This document shows, piece after piece, positions 56,463-64,000 of a DNA stretch of 64,000 nucleotides (position 1 is the first letter of the stretch; every line of letters begins with the position of its first letter). The stretch is taken from NCBI GenBank assembly GCA_041593595.1, contig JBFHNV010000001.1, positions 55,911 through 119,910 on the forward strand, written 5' to 3'. The notes under the pieces are model-generated. The model was not told the origin of the DNA. It did no database searches and saw only the letters and a program-made list of their open reading frames with translations. The DNA is from JBFHNV01 sp041593595 (GTDB lineage Bacteria > Pseudomonadota > Gammaproteobacteria > HK1). The position numbers and the translations under genes are program-made.

Positions 56463-57617
56463 TCAACGCCCGCCCCCGTCGGCCCAGCGCATGGCCGCCA
56501 GCGCGGCCAGCGCCAGCACGGCGAATCCGCCCACCAGGGGCAGCACCGTGCCGTCGTAGGCCAGGCCGATGAGCCCGCCGATGAGCACCGAGACCAGGGT
56601 GGACAGAGTGCCCACCACCGCGGCGCCCACGCCGGCCTGCCGGCCCAGGGGCTCCATGGCCAGGGCATTGAGGTTGCCGAAGAGGACGCCGATGCAGAAG
56701 AACGCGGCCATGAAGCAGGCCATGAAGGCCCACAGGGGCGGCACGCCGCCCTGCGCGAAGGCCGCCAGCCAGAACGCACCGGCCAGCGCCGCCAGCGAGG
56801 CGGCCGCCGCGCGACACAGGCGCCGCATGCCCATGCGCATCACCAGCCGCGCGTTGGTGAGAGAGGCGCCGCCGATGGCCAGGGCCAGCACGCCGAAGTA
56901 CAGGGGAAACCGCGCGCCTGCACCGTAGACTTCCTGGAACACCTGCTGCGCCGAGCCCAGGTAGCCGAGCAGCGCGGCGAACGCGAAGCCGGCCGCCAGG
57001 GTGTATCCCAGCGTCGCCCGGATGGCGCACACCTCCCGCGCCGCGCGCAGCACCTGGCGCAGCGCGAACGGCGAGCGGTTGCGCGGGTCCAGGGTCTCCG
57101 GCTGGCGCAGCGCGAACCAGAGGCAGGCCACCACGGCGAACGCGAACATGCACCCGAACACCGCGCGCCAGTGGGCCAGCATCAGGATCCCCTGGCCCAG
57201 GGCGGGCGCCAGCGCCGGCACCATGATGAACACCGCCATCACGATGGACATGACCCGGGCCATGGCCCGACCCTCGTACTGATCGCGCACCAGGGCCACG
57301 GTCACGATGCGCGGCCCCGCGGCGCCCATGCCCTGCAGCACGCGTCCCGCCAGCATCCACTGGAAGCTGGTCGCGAACAGCGACAGCAGGCAGCCCGCCA
57401 GGAACAGCGCGAAGCCGGAGAGGATCGCGGGCCGGCGCCCGATGCTGTCGGACAGGGGCCCGTACACCAGCTGACCGGCGCCGAGGCCCAGGATCAGCGC
57501 CATCACCACGAGCTGGCGGTCGTTGCCGTCGGTCACCGCCAGATCACGGGCGATGTCCGGGAGCGCCGGCAGGATGGCGTCGATGGACAGTGCCGTCAGC
57601 GACACCATCATCGCCAC
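56463..57617 (-). CDS. Bcr/CflA-family MFS drug transporter
   Basis: This 384-residue 12-helix major facilitator of the Bcr/CflA type has LTALSIDAILPALPDIARDL in helix 1, the loop GPLSDSIGRRPAIL (motif A), and LVRDQYEGRAMARVMS after helix 4. Members export bicyclomycin, chloramphenicol or sulfonamides, but natural substrates vary. The first start codon in the frame is a GTG at 57617, giving a slightly short N-terminus. It lies 55 bases beyond the stop of the hydroxy-acid dehydrogenase on the same strand. No resistance phenotype should be inferred. Confidence 0.88.
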   Translation of the reverse strand: MAMMVSLTALSIDAILPALPDIARDLAVTDGNDRQLVVMALILGLGAGQLVYGPLSDSIGRRPAILSGFALFLAGCLLSLFATSFQWMLAGRVLQGMGAAGPRIVTVALVRDQYEGRAMARVMSIVMAVFIMVPALAPALGQGILMLAHWRAVFGCMFAFAVVACLWFALRQPETLDPRNRSPFALRQVLRAAREVCAIRATLGYTLAAGFAFAALLGYLGSAQQVFQEVYGAGARFPLYFGVLALAIGGASLTNARLVMRMGMRRLCRAAAASLAALAGAFWLAAFAQGGVPPLWAFMACFMAAFFCIGVLFGNLNALAMEPLGRQAGVGAAVVGTLSTLVSVLIGGLIGLAYDGTVLPLVGGFAVLALAALAAMRWADGGGR

Positions 57618-57672
57618 CAGCGCGACGAACTCGCCGAAGGGGAGTCGGCCGGGCGGCGCTGCCGCCGTCGGG

Positions 57673-58755
57673 CTAATACCCTTCCCCGAGCAGCGGGAAG
57701 GCGCTGGCGTAGCCCGGCGGCAGCACCCGGCGCTCGCCGGGATACAGGTAGCTCGCGTCCAGCTGGCCGAAGGCCGTCACCCCCAGCATGCCCAGGCAGG
57801 CGCGGATCTCGTCCTCCAGGATCTCCAGCAGGCGGGTGACACCGCGCTCGCCGTCGGCGGCCAGCGCGAAGCCGTACATGCGACCCATGCCCACCGCGTC
57901 GGCGCCGAGGGCCACTGCCTTGACCACGTCGGTGCCCCGCAGGAAGCCGCCGTCCACCATGACCTGCGCCTTGCCGCGCACCGCGTCCACCACCTCCGGC
58001 AGCACGTCCAGCGCGCCCCGGCCATGGTCGAGCTGACGCCCGCCGTGGTTCGACACGTACACCACGTCCACGCCGTGCTCCACCGCCAGGCGCGCGTCCT
58101 CGGCGGTGGCGATGCCCTTGATGATGAGGGGCGTGTCGAAGCGCGACTTGATGCGATCCACGTCGTTCCAGTTGAAGCGGCGCTGGTGGTGCTCGTCCTT
58201 GCCGCCGATGCGCCGCGCCGTGGTGACGTAGCGCTTGGCGATGTCGCGCTCGCGCTTGGAGTAGTAGTCCAGATCCACCGTGACGCAGAAGCCCACGTAG
58301 CCCGCGTCCATGGCACGGCGCACGTGGTCGTCCACCCAGTCCGGGTCGCCGCGCACGTAGAGCTGGTAGAGCTTCGGCCCTTCGCAGCACGCCCCCACGG
58401 CCTCCAGCCCCGGGTGACTGCCCCAGCTCATCATCTTCATCACGCCGAAGCCGTTGGCGGCCCGCGCCGCCGCCGCCCCGCCTTGCGGGTCGAAGTCCTG
58501 CAGCGAGCCGATGGGCGCGAGCACCACCGGGATGCGCAGCCGGTGGCCCAGCAGGCTGGTGGAGGTGTCCACGTGCTCCACGTCGCGCAGCACCCGCGGG
58601 CGGAACGCCAGCGCGTCCAGCGCCGCGCGGTTGCGCAGGAAGGTGGTCTCGGTCTCCGCCCCGCCGCGCAGGTAGTCCCACGGCCCGTCCTCGAGCTTCG
58701 CCCGCGCGGCCTTGTAGAACTCGTGCAGCAGGCGATAGTCGTCGTGTGCGTGCAT
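57673..58755 (-). CDS. FMN-dependent alpha-hydroxy-acid dehydrogenase
   Basis: This 360-residue flavoprotein oxidises an L-2-hydroxy acid such as lactate, glycolate or mandelate. Hallmarks include APIGSLQDFDPQGG, VTVDLDYYSKRERD (a replacement near the usual substrate Arg region), and the catalytic-base block SNHGGRQLDHGRGALDVL with its His. VMVDGGFLRGTDVVKA and GADAVGMGRMYGFA bind FMN. The ATG at 58755 starts HAHDDYRLLHEFYKAA; the frame to 58920 extends into non-family sequence. It is flanked by MFS and EamA transporters on the same strand, which may move its substrate. Confidence 0.9.
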   Translation of the reverse strand: MHAHDDYRLLHEFYKAARAKLEDGPWDYLRGGAETETTFLRNRAALDALAFRPRVLRDVEHVDTSTSLLGHRLRIPVVLAPIGSLQDFDPQGGAAAARAANGFGVMKMMSWGSHPGLEAVGACCEGPKLYQLYVRGDPDWVDDHVRRAMDAGYVGFCVTVDLDYYSKRERDIAKRYVTTARRIGGKDEHHQRRFNWNDVDRIKSRFDTPLIIKGIATAEDARLAVEHGVDVVYVSNHGGRQLDHGRGALDVLPEVVDAVRGKAQVMVDGGFLRGTDVVKAVALGADAVGMGRMYGFALAADGERGVTRLLEILEDEIRACLGMLGVTAFGQLDASYLYPGERRVLPPGYASAFPLLGEGY

Positions 58756-58840
58756 GTCGGTGTTCCATGGACGGCGCAGGCGCCGGGCACGAGCCGTGGC
58801 AGGGGGCGAGGTGCGCGACGCGCAATCCACGCCTGGTGGG

Positions 58841-59710
58841 TCAGCGCGCCGCCCGGGCGGCGCGCTGCTCCCGGCGCAGAATGTACAGGCCGCTCGCCAC
58901 CACCAGCAACGCGCCGGCAACGGTGAGGGCGTCGGGCACCTCGGCGAACAGGGTGACGCTGAACACCACGCTCCACAGCAGCGCCGTGTACTTGTAAGGC
59001 GCCACTGCCGAGGCCTCGGCCACGCGCAAGGACTCGATGATGAGCAGGTGGGCGGTGCCGTTGAACAGCCCGTTCAGCGCGAGCAGCGCCCAGCCCAGGG
59101 CATCCACCGCCTGCCAGCCGGCGAAGGGCGCGATGGCGAACCCGATCGCCAGAACTGCCGCGTTGGACACGTTGAGGATGGCCAGCGGGTGCTCGGTGGC
59201 GCCCAGGCGGCGGGTGACGATGTCGCGCAGCGCGCTCGTGGCGGCAGCGGCCAGCGCCACCATCGCCCCGATCCCGAACACGCCGGTGCCGGGCTTGAGG
59301 ATCAGAAGGATCCCGGCGAACCCCGCCAGCACCCCGAGCCATCGGTGCAGGCCCACGCGCTCGCCCAGCATCACGATGGACAGCACCACGATGAACACCG
59401 GGCTCGCGAACACGATGGCCTCCATGTCCACCAGGGGCAGCAAGGACAGCCCCCATACGATGAACCCGGTGGCGGCGACGAAGGTGGCAGCGCGCATGAG
59501 CTGGCCGCGCCAGTTGCGCGGACGCAGGCAGCGCAGGCCGCCGTAGCGCGGCGCGAGCGCCAGGATCAGCAGCGGCACCGACACCGCCCGCAGGCACCAC
59601 ACCTGGGCAACGGGATAGTCGGCACACAGCCACTTGGTGACCGCGTCGTTGGCGGTGAGCAGCGCGCTGCCCGCCACCATGAACGCGATGCCGCGCACCG
59701 TTGGCGTCAC
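58841..59710 (-). CDS. EamA/DMT-superfamily transporter
   Basis: This 289-residue carrier has ten hydrophobic segments arranged as two EamA halves, with GSALLTANDAVTKWL in the first and FAGILLILKPGTGVFGIG in the middle loop region. The C-terminus is positively charged (RREQRAARAAR). Such proteins export metabolites or drugs. It lies 85 bases upstream of the hydroxy-acid dehydrogenase on the same strand and diverges from the TauD-like gene. The substrate is unknown. Confidence 0.85.
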   Translation of the reverse strand: MTPTVRGIAFMVAGSALLTANDAVTKWLCADYPVAQVWCLRAVSVPLLILALAPRYGGLRCLRPRNWRGQLMRAATFVAATGFIVWGLSLLPLVDMEAIVFASPVFIVVLSIVMLGERVGLHRWLGVLAGFAGILLILKPGTGVFGIGAMVALAAAATSALRDIVTRRLGATEHPLAILNVSNAAVLAIGFAIAPFAGWQAVDALGWALLALNGLFNGTAHLLIIESLRVAEASAVAPYKYTALLWSVVFSVTLFAEVPDALTVAGALLVVASGLYILRREQRAARAAR

Positions 59711-59803
59711 CGCGCCGACCCCACCGCTGCGCGGCAGCTCGCTCCTGCCGGCTCCCGTCGCGTTTCGCTATGATGCAGGGACCGGCCCACCCGCGCGCTC
59801 GCC

Positions 59804-60652
59804 ATGTCGTCGATCGAGATCCGTCCCCTGCAACCCTTCGGCGCCGAGATCCGGGGCATCGATCTCGACACCGACCACGACGCGGCCACCATCGCCGCCA
59901 TCCGCCGCGCCTGGGCGGAGCACGGCGTGATCCTGTTCCGCGGCCAGCGCCTCGACGAGTCCGACATCGTGCGCTTCAGCGCACGCTTCGGGAAGCTCGA
60001 GATCCACGTGCGGCGAGAGTACCTGTCTAGAGACCACCCCGAGCTGCTGCTGGTGTCCAACGTGCACGACAACGGACGGCCGGTGGGGATCCTCGGGGAT
60101 CACGAGGTGGGCTGGCACCACGACCAGAGCTACCTGCCGCGCCCGGCGCTGGGCTCGCTGCTGTACGCGGTGACCCTGCCGGCGGGCGGCGGCAACACCT
60201 GCTTCGCGGATCTGGCCGGCGCCTACGAGGCGCTCCCGCCGGCCATGAAGCGGCGCCTGGAAGGGCTGCGGGCCGTGCACTCCTACGCCTACTTCAACGG
60301 CACCTGGAGCGAGCCCACCAGCGACGCCCAGGCGCGGGCGACACCGGACGTGACGCATCCGGTGGTGCGCACCCACCCGGAGACCGGGCGCAAGGCGCTG
60401 TACGTGGACCCGGGCATGACACCGCGCATCTGCGACCTGCCCGAGGACGAGAGCCGCGCGCTGCTGGACGAGCTGTTCGCCTGGTGCACGCGACCCGAGT
60501 TCGTGTACGAGCACCGCTGGCGCCCGGGCGACGCCCTGATGTGGGACAACGCCTCCACCATGCACCGGCGCGGCGAGTTCGACCCGCGCGAGCAGCGCCT
60601 CATGAAGCGCACCACCATCCTGCCGCCCGCCGAGCGGGCCGTGCCGGTGTGA
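59804..60652 (+). CDS. TauD/TfdA-family 2-oxoglutarate dioxygenase
   Basis: This 282-residue enzyme uses Fe(II) and 2-oxoglutarate. The N-terminus reads IRPLQPFGAEIRGIDL. The metal HxD is in GWHHDQSYL, and the distal His and 2-oxoglutarate Arg are in MHRRGEFDPREQRLMKRT. Family members release sulfite from taurine or hydroxylate other acids. Because a SoeABC sulfite dehydrogenase exists in this genome, a sulfonate substrate is possible but not shown. Its stop overlaps the Nudix GTG (GTGA). Confidence 0.87.
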   Translation: MSSIEIRPLQPFGAEIRGIDLDTDHDAATIAAIRRAWAEHGVILFRGQRLDESDIVRFSARFGKLEIHVRREYLSRDHPELLLVSNVHDNGRPVGILGDHEVGWHHDQSYLPRPALGSLLYAVTLPAGGGNTCFADLAGAYEALPPAMKRRLEGLRAVHSYAYFNGTWSEPTSDAQARATPDVTHPVVRTHPETGRKALYVDPGMTPRICDLPEDESRALLDELFAWCTRPEFVYEHRWRPGDALMWDNASTMHRRGEFDPREQRLMKRTTILPPAERAVPV

Positions 60653-61329
60653 CGGGCACCGGGGCGGACCCGCCGCGGCGACGGCCCGCGCGGCCCCGCG
60701 ACGCCGCGAGCCTGATCCTGTACCGCACCCGCGGCCGTCACCGTGAGGTGCTCATGGGACGCCGCCCGCAGGCATCGCGCTTCATGCCCGGCGTGTACGT
60801 GTTCCCGGGTGGCGCGGTGGATCCGGGGGATGGGCAGGTGCGCCCGGCCAGCCAGCTCTCGCCCCACGTGACGGACCTGCTGCGCGTCGGCGGCAGCGCC
60901 GCGCGGGCCCGCGCCATGGCGGTGACCGCGGTGCGCGAGACCTGCGAGGAGACCGGGCTGATGGTGGCGGCGCCGGGAGACCCCGGCGAGCACCCGGACT
61001 GGGCACACTGGCGCACGGCGGGTCTCGCGCCTCACCTGGCGTGCCTGGAGATCACCGGCCGCGCCATCACCCCCGCCCGGCTGCCGATCCGGTTCCACGC
61101 CCGCTTCTTCCTCGCCGACGCCCGTCACGCCCGCGGCCGCATCGGTGGCGACGGCGAGCTGGAGGACGTCGCCTGGTTGCCACTCGCCGAGGCGCGCGGC
61201 CTGCCGCTGGCCGACGTGCAGGCCTTCTTCATCGACCACCTGGAGGAGGTGCTGGAGCACGAGCGCCACCCGCATCGCCGGCCCACCTTCACCCACCGCC
61301 ACGGGCGACGCTACGTGCGCTACGGCTGA
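60649..61329 (+). CDS. Nudix hydrolase, NUDT19-like
   Basis: This 226-residue Nudix protein has an interrupted Nudix box. The GG...AVDPGD part is separated from AVRETCEETGL by an extended insert, as in NUDT7/NUDT19-type CoA or nucleotide diphosphatases. The REtxEEtG metal site is complete. It probably cleaves a nucleoside diphosphate linked to another moiety, possibly acyl-CoA. A GTG start overlaps the TauD stop. The GIY-YIG gene begins at the next base. Confidence 0.82.
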   Translation: MTGTGADPPRRRPARPRDAASLILYRTRGRHREVLMGRRPQASRFMPGVYVFPGGAVDPGDGQVRPASQLSPHVTDLLRVGGSAARARAMAVTAVRETCEETGLMVAAPGDPGEHPDWAHWRTAGLAPHLACLEITGRAITPARLPIRFHARFFLADARHARGRIGGDGELEDVAWLPLAEARGLPLADVQAFFIDHLEEVLEHERHPHRRPTFTHRHGRRYVRYG

Positions 61330-61668
61330 ATGTCGCCGCCTGCGCAGTCGACGCGTCGGGCCCCTTCCGCCGCCTGGCACCTGTACGTGCTGCGCCGCGG
61401 CGACGGGGCCCTCTACACCGGCATCACCACCGACGTTGAGCGGCGCCTCGCGGAGCACGCCCGGGGTGCCTCCCGCGGCGCGCGCTGCCTGCGCGCCCGC
61501 GGGCCGCTGACCCTCCTCTACCGGGTGTGCCTGGGGGCGCGCGGCACGGCGCTGCGGGCGGAGCGCCGGGTGAAGACGCTGGCGCGACGCGACAAGCTGG
61601 CGCTCGTTCGCGCGCAGCCGGACGCCGCCTCACTCCTCGCGCGGCTCGGCCTCGCGCAGTCCCACTGA
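61330..61668 (+). CDS. GIY-YIG nuclease-domain protein (UPF0213-like)
   Basis: This small 112-residue protein is of the UPF0213/YhbQ type. The domain starts WHLYVLRRGDGALYTGITTDVERRLAEH, where the GIY-YIG motif reads as LYV and YTG. Arg and the terminal Lys-rich helix (RRVKTLARRDKLALV) are typical. These proteins bind or nick DNA, but the cellular role is unclear. The 3' end overlaps the convergent FlhB-like gene by 39 bases. Confidence 0.85.
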   Translation: MSPPAQSTRRAPSAAWHLYVLRRGDGALYTGITTDVERRLAEHARGASRGARCLRARGPLTLLYRVCLGARGTALRAERRVKTLARRDKLALVRAQPDAASLLARLGLAQSH

Positions 61669-61947
61669 CACGCGATCGGGCGGCGCGCGGCCGGACACCT
61701 GCCAGGCGAAGGCCAGCACCTGGGCCACCGCCAGGTAGAGCGCCTCCGGTATCTCGTCGCCCAGCGGGACCTTCGCGAGGAATGCGGCCAGGTCGTCGTC
61801 GCTGCGGGTGGGCACCCGGTGCTCGCGGGCGATCTCCACGATGCGCCGGGCGGTCTCGCCGCTGCCGCTGGCAGTCACCCGCGGCGCTCCACTGCCGTCC
61901 CAGGCGAGGGCCACCGCGCGCTCGGAGCGATCGTCGTCGTTCGCCAT
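61630..61947 (-). CDS. FlhB C-terminal-domain-like protein
   Basis: This 105-residue protein contains only the cytoplasmic domain of FlhB/EscU export-switch proteins: AVALAWDGSGAPRVTASG, ARRIVEIAREHRVPTRSDDDLAAFLAKV and GDEIPEALYLAVAQVLAFAW. The autocleaved NPTH segment of true FlhB is absent. Such short homologues (also called FhlB or YlqH) usually follow a FliK-type gene, as here: its ATG shares one base with the FliK-like stop. A role in flagellar hook-length switching is likely, although no other flagellar genes are in the window. Confidence 0.85.
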   Translation of the reverse strand: MANDDDRSERAVALAWDGSGAPRVTASGSGETARRIVEIAREHRVPTRSDDDLAAFLAKVPLGDEIPEALYLAVAQVLAFAWQVSGRAPPDRVSVGLREAEPREE

Positions 61948-63086
61948 CAGGCGCGCTCCGAAACCAGGCCGCCACCGGTGGCGGCGGCATCGTCCGACGG
62001 CAGGGGCCCGCGCCGGCAGCGCACGCCGCCGCAGTGCAGATCCACCGCCTCGAGCAGCGTCTCCAGCAGCGGCGCCTGGGCCTGCAAGCGCGCCAGCGTC
62101 TCGCCGCCGGCGCTGGTGAACAGGGTGTACACGCGACCGCCGCTCAGGCTCACCCGGGCGTGCACCGGCTCGAGGCCCGGCGGCTCCATCACCAGCTCGG
62201 CGGTCCAGGACTCCGCCAGGTCCGCGCCGCCGCCGCGCGGCTCGCGGGCGATGCGCAGTCGCAAATCGGAAGGCCCCCGTTCGCCGCTGAGGGGCAGGTC
62301 CACCTGCCACAGCAGCGTGTCGCCTCCGGAGGCGCGCACGCTGGCGGCCTGGTTGGCCTCGATGCGCGCCACGGCACCCGTGACCGCCGCGTCCGCCTGG
62401 CGCAGGAGCGCGCCGTCGCCGCCATCGCGACCGGCGGCCCGCGCCACCGCCTCCGCCACGGCGCCGAGCCGGGCCTTCAGATCCGCACCGGGGGCGGCGT
62501 GCCCCGCAGCCGGGGCCGCGCCGGGGGCGCCCGCGCCGCCGCCGTTGCGCGCGCGAGCCTGCAGGGCCTCCTGGAAGAGCCCGGAGCTTCGCACCATGGC
62601 GGCCAGACGGGCCGGATCCGAGGCATCCGTCGCCGTGGGCAGGGACGCCACCAGGTCCGACATCAGGGCGCGCACTTCCGGCGCACCGCCGGCGGCAGGC
62701 CGCGGCACGGTGGTCAGGTGCTGCAGGGTGGCCAGCGCCTGCCCCAGGGGCCGTGACGCCGGCAACGCCGCCCGCAGGACCCGTGCGGCCAGCGCCGAAT
62801 CGCTCTCCGGGGTGGTGCCGGCCAGGACCCTCAGGACCGTGTGCGGGTCGGACTCGGCCACCTGCAGGGTCAGCGTCTGGCCCCGGTGCAGCGGCACCTG
62901 GCTGTGGGCGTGGATGCGCTGGGTGCCCACCGCGAGGACGGCGGTGCCCGCCGCGCCCGCCTCCAGCACCTGGGCCGCCAGCACCTGGCCCACGGCCCAG
63001 GCGCGCACCGCGCCGCCGCCGGCGGTGCCGGCAGCGACGGCGGGTCCTGGCGCGCCAGGTGCGGTGACCGGCCCTGGCTGTTGCAT
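61947..63086 (-). CDS. fliK: FliK-like flagellar hook-length control protein
   Basis: This 379-residue Ala/Gly-rich protein has a long disordered N-region and a C-terminal Flg_hook-type domain at about 265-370. That domain contains LLWQVDLPLSGERGPSDLRLRI, WTAELVMEPPGLEPVHARVSL and LLETLLEAVDLHCGG, the pattern that contacts FlhB to change export specificity. The ATG at 63086 is preferred. The longer frame upstream lacks coding character. It is followed immediately by the FlhB-like gene, which supports the assignment. Confidence 0.75.
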   Translation of the reverse strand: MQQPGPVTAPGAPGPAVAAGTAGGGAVRAWAVGQVLAAQVLEAGAAGTAVLAVGTQRIHAHSQVPLHRGQTLTLQVAESDPHTVLRVLAGTTPESDSALAARVLRAALPASRPLGQALATLQHLTTVPRPAAGGAPEVRALMSDLVASLPTATDASDPARLAAMVRSSGLFQEALQARARNGGGAGAPGAAPAAGHAAPGADLKARLGAVAEAVARAAGRDGGDGALLRQADAAVTGAVARIEANQAASVRASGGDTLLWQVDLPLSGERGPSDLRLRIAREPRGGGADLAESWTAELVMEPPGLEPVHARVSLSGGRVYTLFTSAGGETLARLQAQAPLLETLLEAVDLHCGGVRCRRGPLPSDDAAATGGGLVSERA

Positions 63087-63198
63087 GGCTCGCCCCCACG
63101 GCGAACGGGCTCGTGTCCGTGTATCGGCCGGGACGCCGGATCCTCCAGGCCGCGCACCGGCGCCTTTTTCCGCATCGCAAAAAACGATTTCGGAGAAA

Positions 63199-63226
63199 TT
63201 GACATGACAGCCGCCGCCAATAGACT
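63199..63226 (+). promoter_or_regulatory. Candidate sigma-70 promoter for the TRAP gene
   Basis: TTGACA at 63199-63204 is a perfect -35 element. TAGACT at 63221-63226 matches four of six -10 bases at a 16-base spacing. It lies about 280 bases upstream of the solute-binding protein start, which would imply a long leader. It sits in the 423-base stretch 63087-63509, which also holds a strong hairpin. Confidence 0.45.
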
Positions 63227-63446
63227 GGGCAGCAGCCGACAAGAGCCGTGCGCGGCGATCCCGCCACAGCACCACGCGGCCGGCCCGCGACCGGACCGGC
63301 CCGCACGAGGGGAGGTCGCCGCATGACCGTCGCGTGGCCGCAAGCGCTCGCGCTGGGCCTGACCCTCCGTCCGGATGTCCCGGGCCATCGAGGCGGCACC
63401 CGACGACAGCCGCCGTCACGCGATCCGATACCCCGGCGGCCGAGCC

Positions 63447-63471
63447 GCCGCCCGCGCGCCGCGCGGGCGGC
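63447..63471 (+). promoter_or_regulatory. Perfect 12-bp hairpin in the TRAP gene leader
   Basis: GCCGCCCGCGCG pairs perfectly with its complement across a one-base loop. The hairpin is 39 bases upstream of the ATG and just ahead of the strong ribosome-binding site GAGGAGGT. It could attenuate translation or stabilise the mRNA. Confidence 0.5.
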
Positions 63472-63509
63472 ATCCACCTGAGATTCGCCATCCCGAGGAG
63501 GTAACCACC

Positions 63510-64000
63510 ATGAGTGAGAAGAAGAAGAACCCCAGCCGGCGCAGGTTCCTGAAGGCGGGCGCCGCCGGCGCCGCCGGCGCCGCCACCATCGGCTTCCCGA
63601 TGGTGTCGAGGGCACAGACCGTGACCCTCAAGATGCAGGGCGCGTGGGGCGCGAAGGACATCTTCAACGACATGGCCGTGGAGTACGTGGACCGGGTCAA
63701 CGCCATGACCGGCGGGCGCCTGAAGATCGACTACCTGGTGGCCGGCTCGGTGGTGAAGCCGTTCCAGGTTCAGGACGCGGTGCACAAGGGCGTGCTCGAC
63801 GGCGGCCACGGCGTCACCGTGTACTGGTACGGCAAGAGCAAGGTGGCCTCCCTGTTCGGCACCGGGCCGGTGTTCGGGCAAGACGCGCATCTCGGTCTCG
63901 CGTGGATCCACCGCGGCGGCGGCAAGGAGCTCTACGACGAGCTCATCGAGAAGCTCGGCATCAACACCGTCGGCTTCTTCGCCCTGCCCATGCCGACCCA
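63510..64000 (+). CDS. TRAP transporter solute-binding protein, Tat-exported (partial)
   Basis: The visible 163 residues start with MSEKKKNPSRRRFLKAG, a twin-arginine (Tat) signal, then an Ala/Gly hydrophobic core and an AQT cleavage site. The mature protein has LKMQGAWGAKDIFNDMAVEYVDRVNAMTGGRLKIDY, typical of the DctP/TakP branch of TRAP solute receptors, followed by QDAVHKGVLDGGHGV. A Tat-dependent receptor suggests the ligand site is folded, perhaps with metal or ligand, before export. The ATG at 63510 has the strong site GAGGAGGT seven bases upstream. The C-terminus and the permease genes lie beyond the window. Confidence 0.9.
   Translation, partial: MSEKKKNPSRRRFLKAGAAGAAGAATIGFPMVSRAQTVTLKMQGAWGAKDIFNDMAVEYVDRVNAMTGGRLKIDYLVAGSVVKPFQVQDAVHKGVLDGGHGVTVYWYGKSKVASLFGTGPVFGQDAHLGLAWIHRGGGKELYDELIEKLGINTVGFFALPMPT

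Noticed and set aside
57673..58920. An extended N-terminus of the hydroxy-acid dehydrogenase from 58920
   Set aside because: The extra 55 residues are Arg/Cys-rich and not part of the family; the ATG at 58755 fits.

Overview
This is a very GC-rich chromosomal stretch with bacterial operon structure: overlapping ATGA/GTGA junctions, many GTG and one TTG start, and purine-rich ribosome-binding sites. The gene set includes a cytoplasmic SoeABC-type sulfite dehydrogenase beside cysD and a cysN-cysC fusion, a single-chain GcvP, a complete homogentisate pathway, a FliK/FlhB-like pair and a TRAP transporter. It fits a proteobacterium best, most likely a high-GC gammaproteobacterium of the Ectothiorhodospiraceae or Chromatiales type. 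That placement is inferred from gene content, not from a marker gene. I saw no rRNA, tRNA, CRISPR array or intact insertion sequence.

Layout. 1-10 kb (minus strand) is a complete propionate to succinyl-CoA operon: prpE, methylmalonyl-CoA mutase, pccB, pccA, meaB and methylmalonyl-CoA epimerase. An enoyl-CoA hydratase and malonyl-CoA decarboxylase (mcd) diverge from it at 10.1-12.3 kb. 12.3-14.4 kb is a rearranged patch with a transposase remnant, an orphan secreted protein and a frameshifted second copy of the mcd 3' end. 14.4-18 kb is a six-PAS GGDEF/EAL c-di-GMP protein. 18.2-19.5 kb is a GlgC-like protein that lacks the catalytic residues of the family. 19.7-25.1 kb holds gcvP, gcvH and a TPR/oxygenase protein. 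26-32 kb holds an EEP-family phosphodiesterase, a phospholipase D/VTT fusion, an MFS carrier and a Kef-type antiporter. 32.4-40.2 kb is sulfur metabolism: cysNC, cysD and soeABC.

42.6-51.7 kb is the most unusual region. It has a GTP cyclohydrolase II with a degenerate RibB half, a stand-alone RibD-type reductase, a PTPS-fold protein with an altered zinc site, a zinc-dehydrogenase-like protein, a family 4 glycosyltransferase, a methyltransferase, a creatininase-family amidohydrolase, a CDP-alcohol phosphatidyltransferase and membrane proteins. Together they suggest an uncharacterised pathway from GTP to a modified, possibly glycosylated and methylated, pteridine or pyrimidine. 52-56.4 kb is tyrosine catabolism (hppD-hmgA-fahA-maiA). 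56.4-61.7 kb holds transporters, an alpha-hydroxy-acid dehydrogenase, a TauD-like dioxygenase, a Nudix hydrolase and a GIY-YIG protein. 61.6-63.1 kb is the FliK/FlhB-like pair. The window ends inside a Tat-exported TRAP solute-binding protein.

Intergenic DNA carries several families of inverted-repeat elements. They include three copies of a CAGAGGCACAGAG-type element around cysNC and ribA, a nested 362-bp palindromic element between pccB and pccA, and two related elements near glgC and gcvH.
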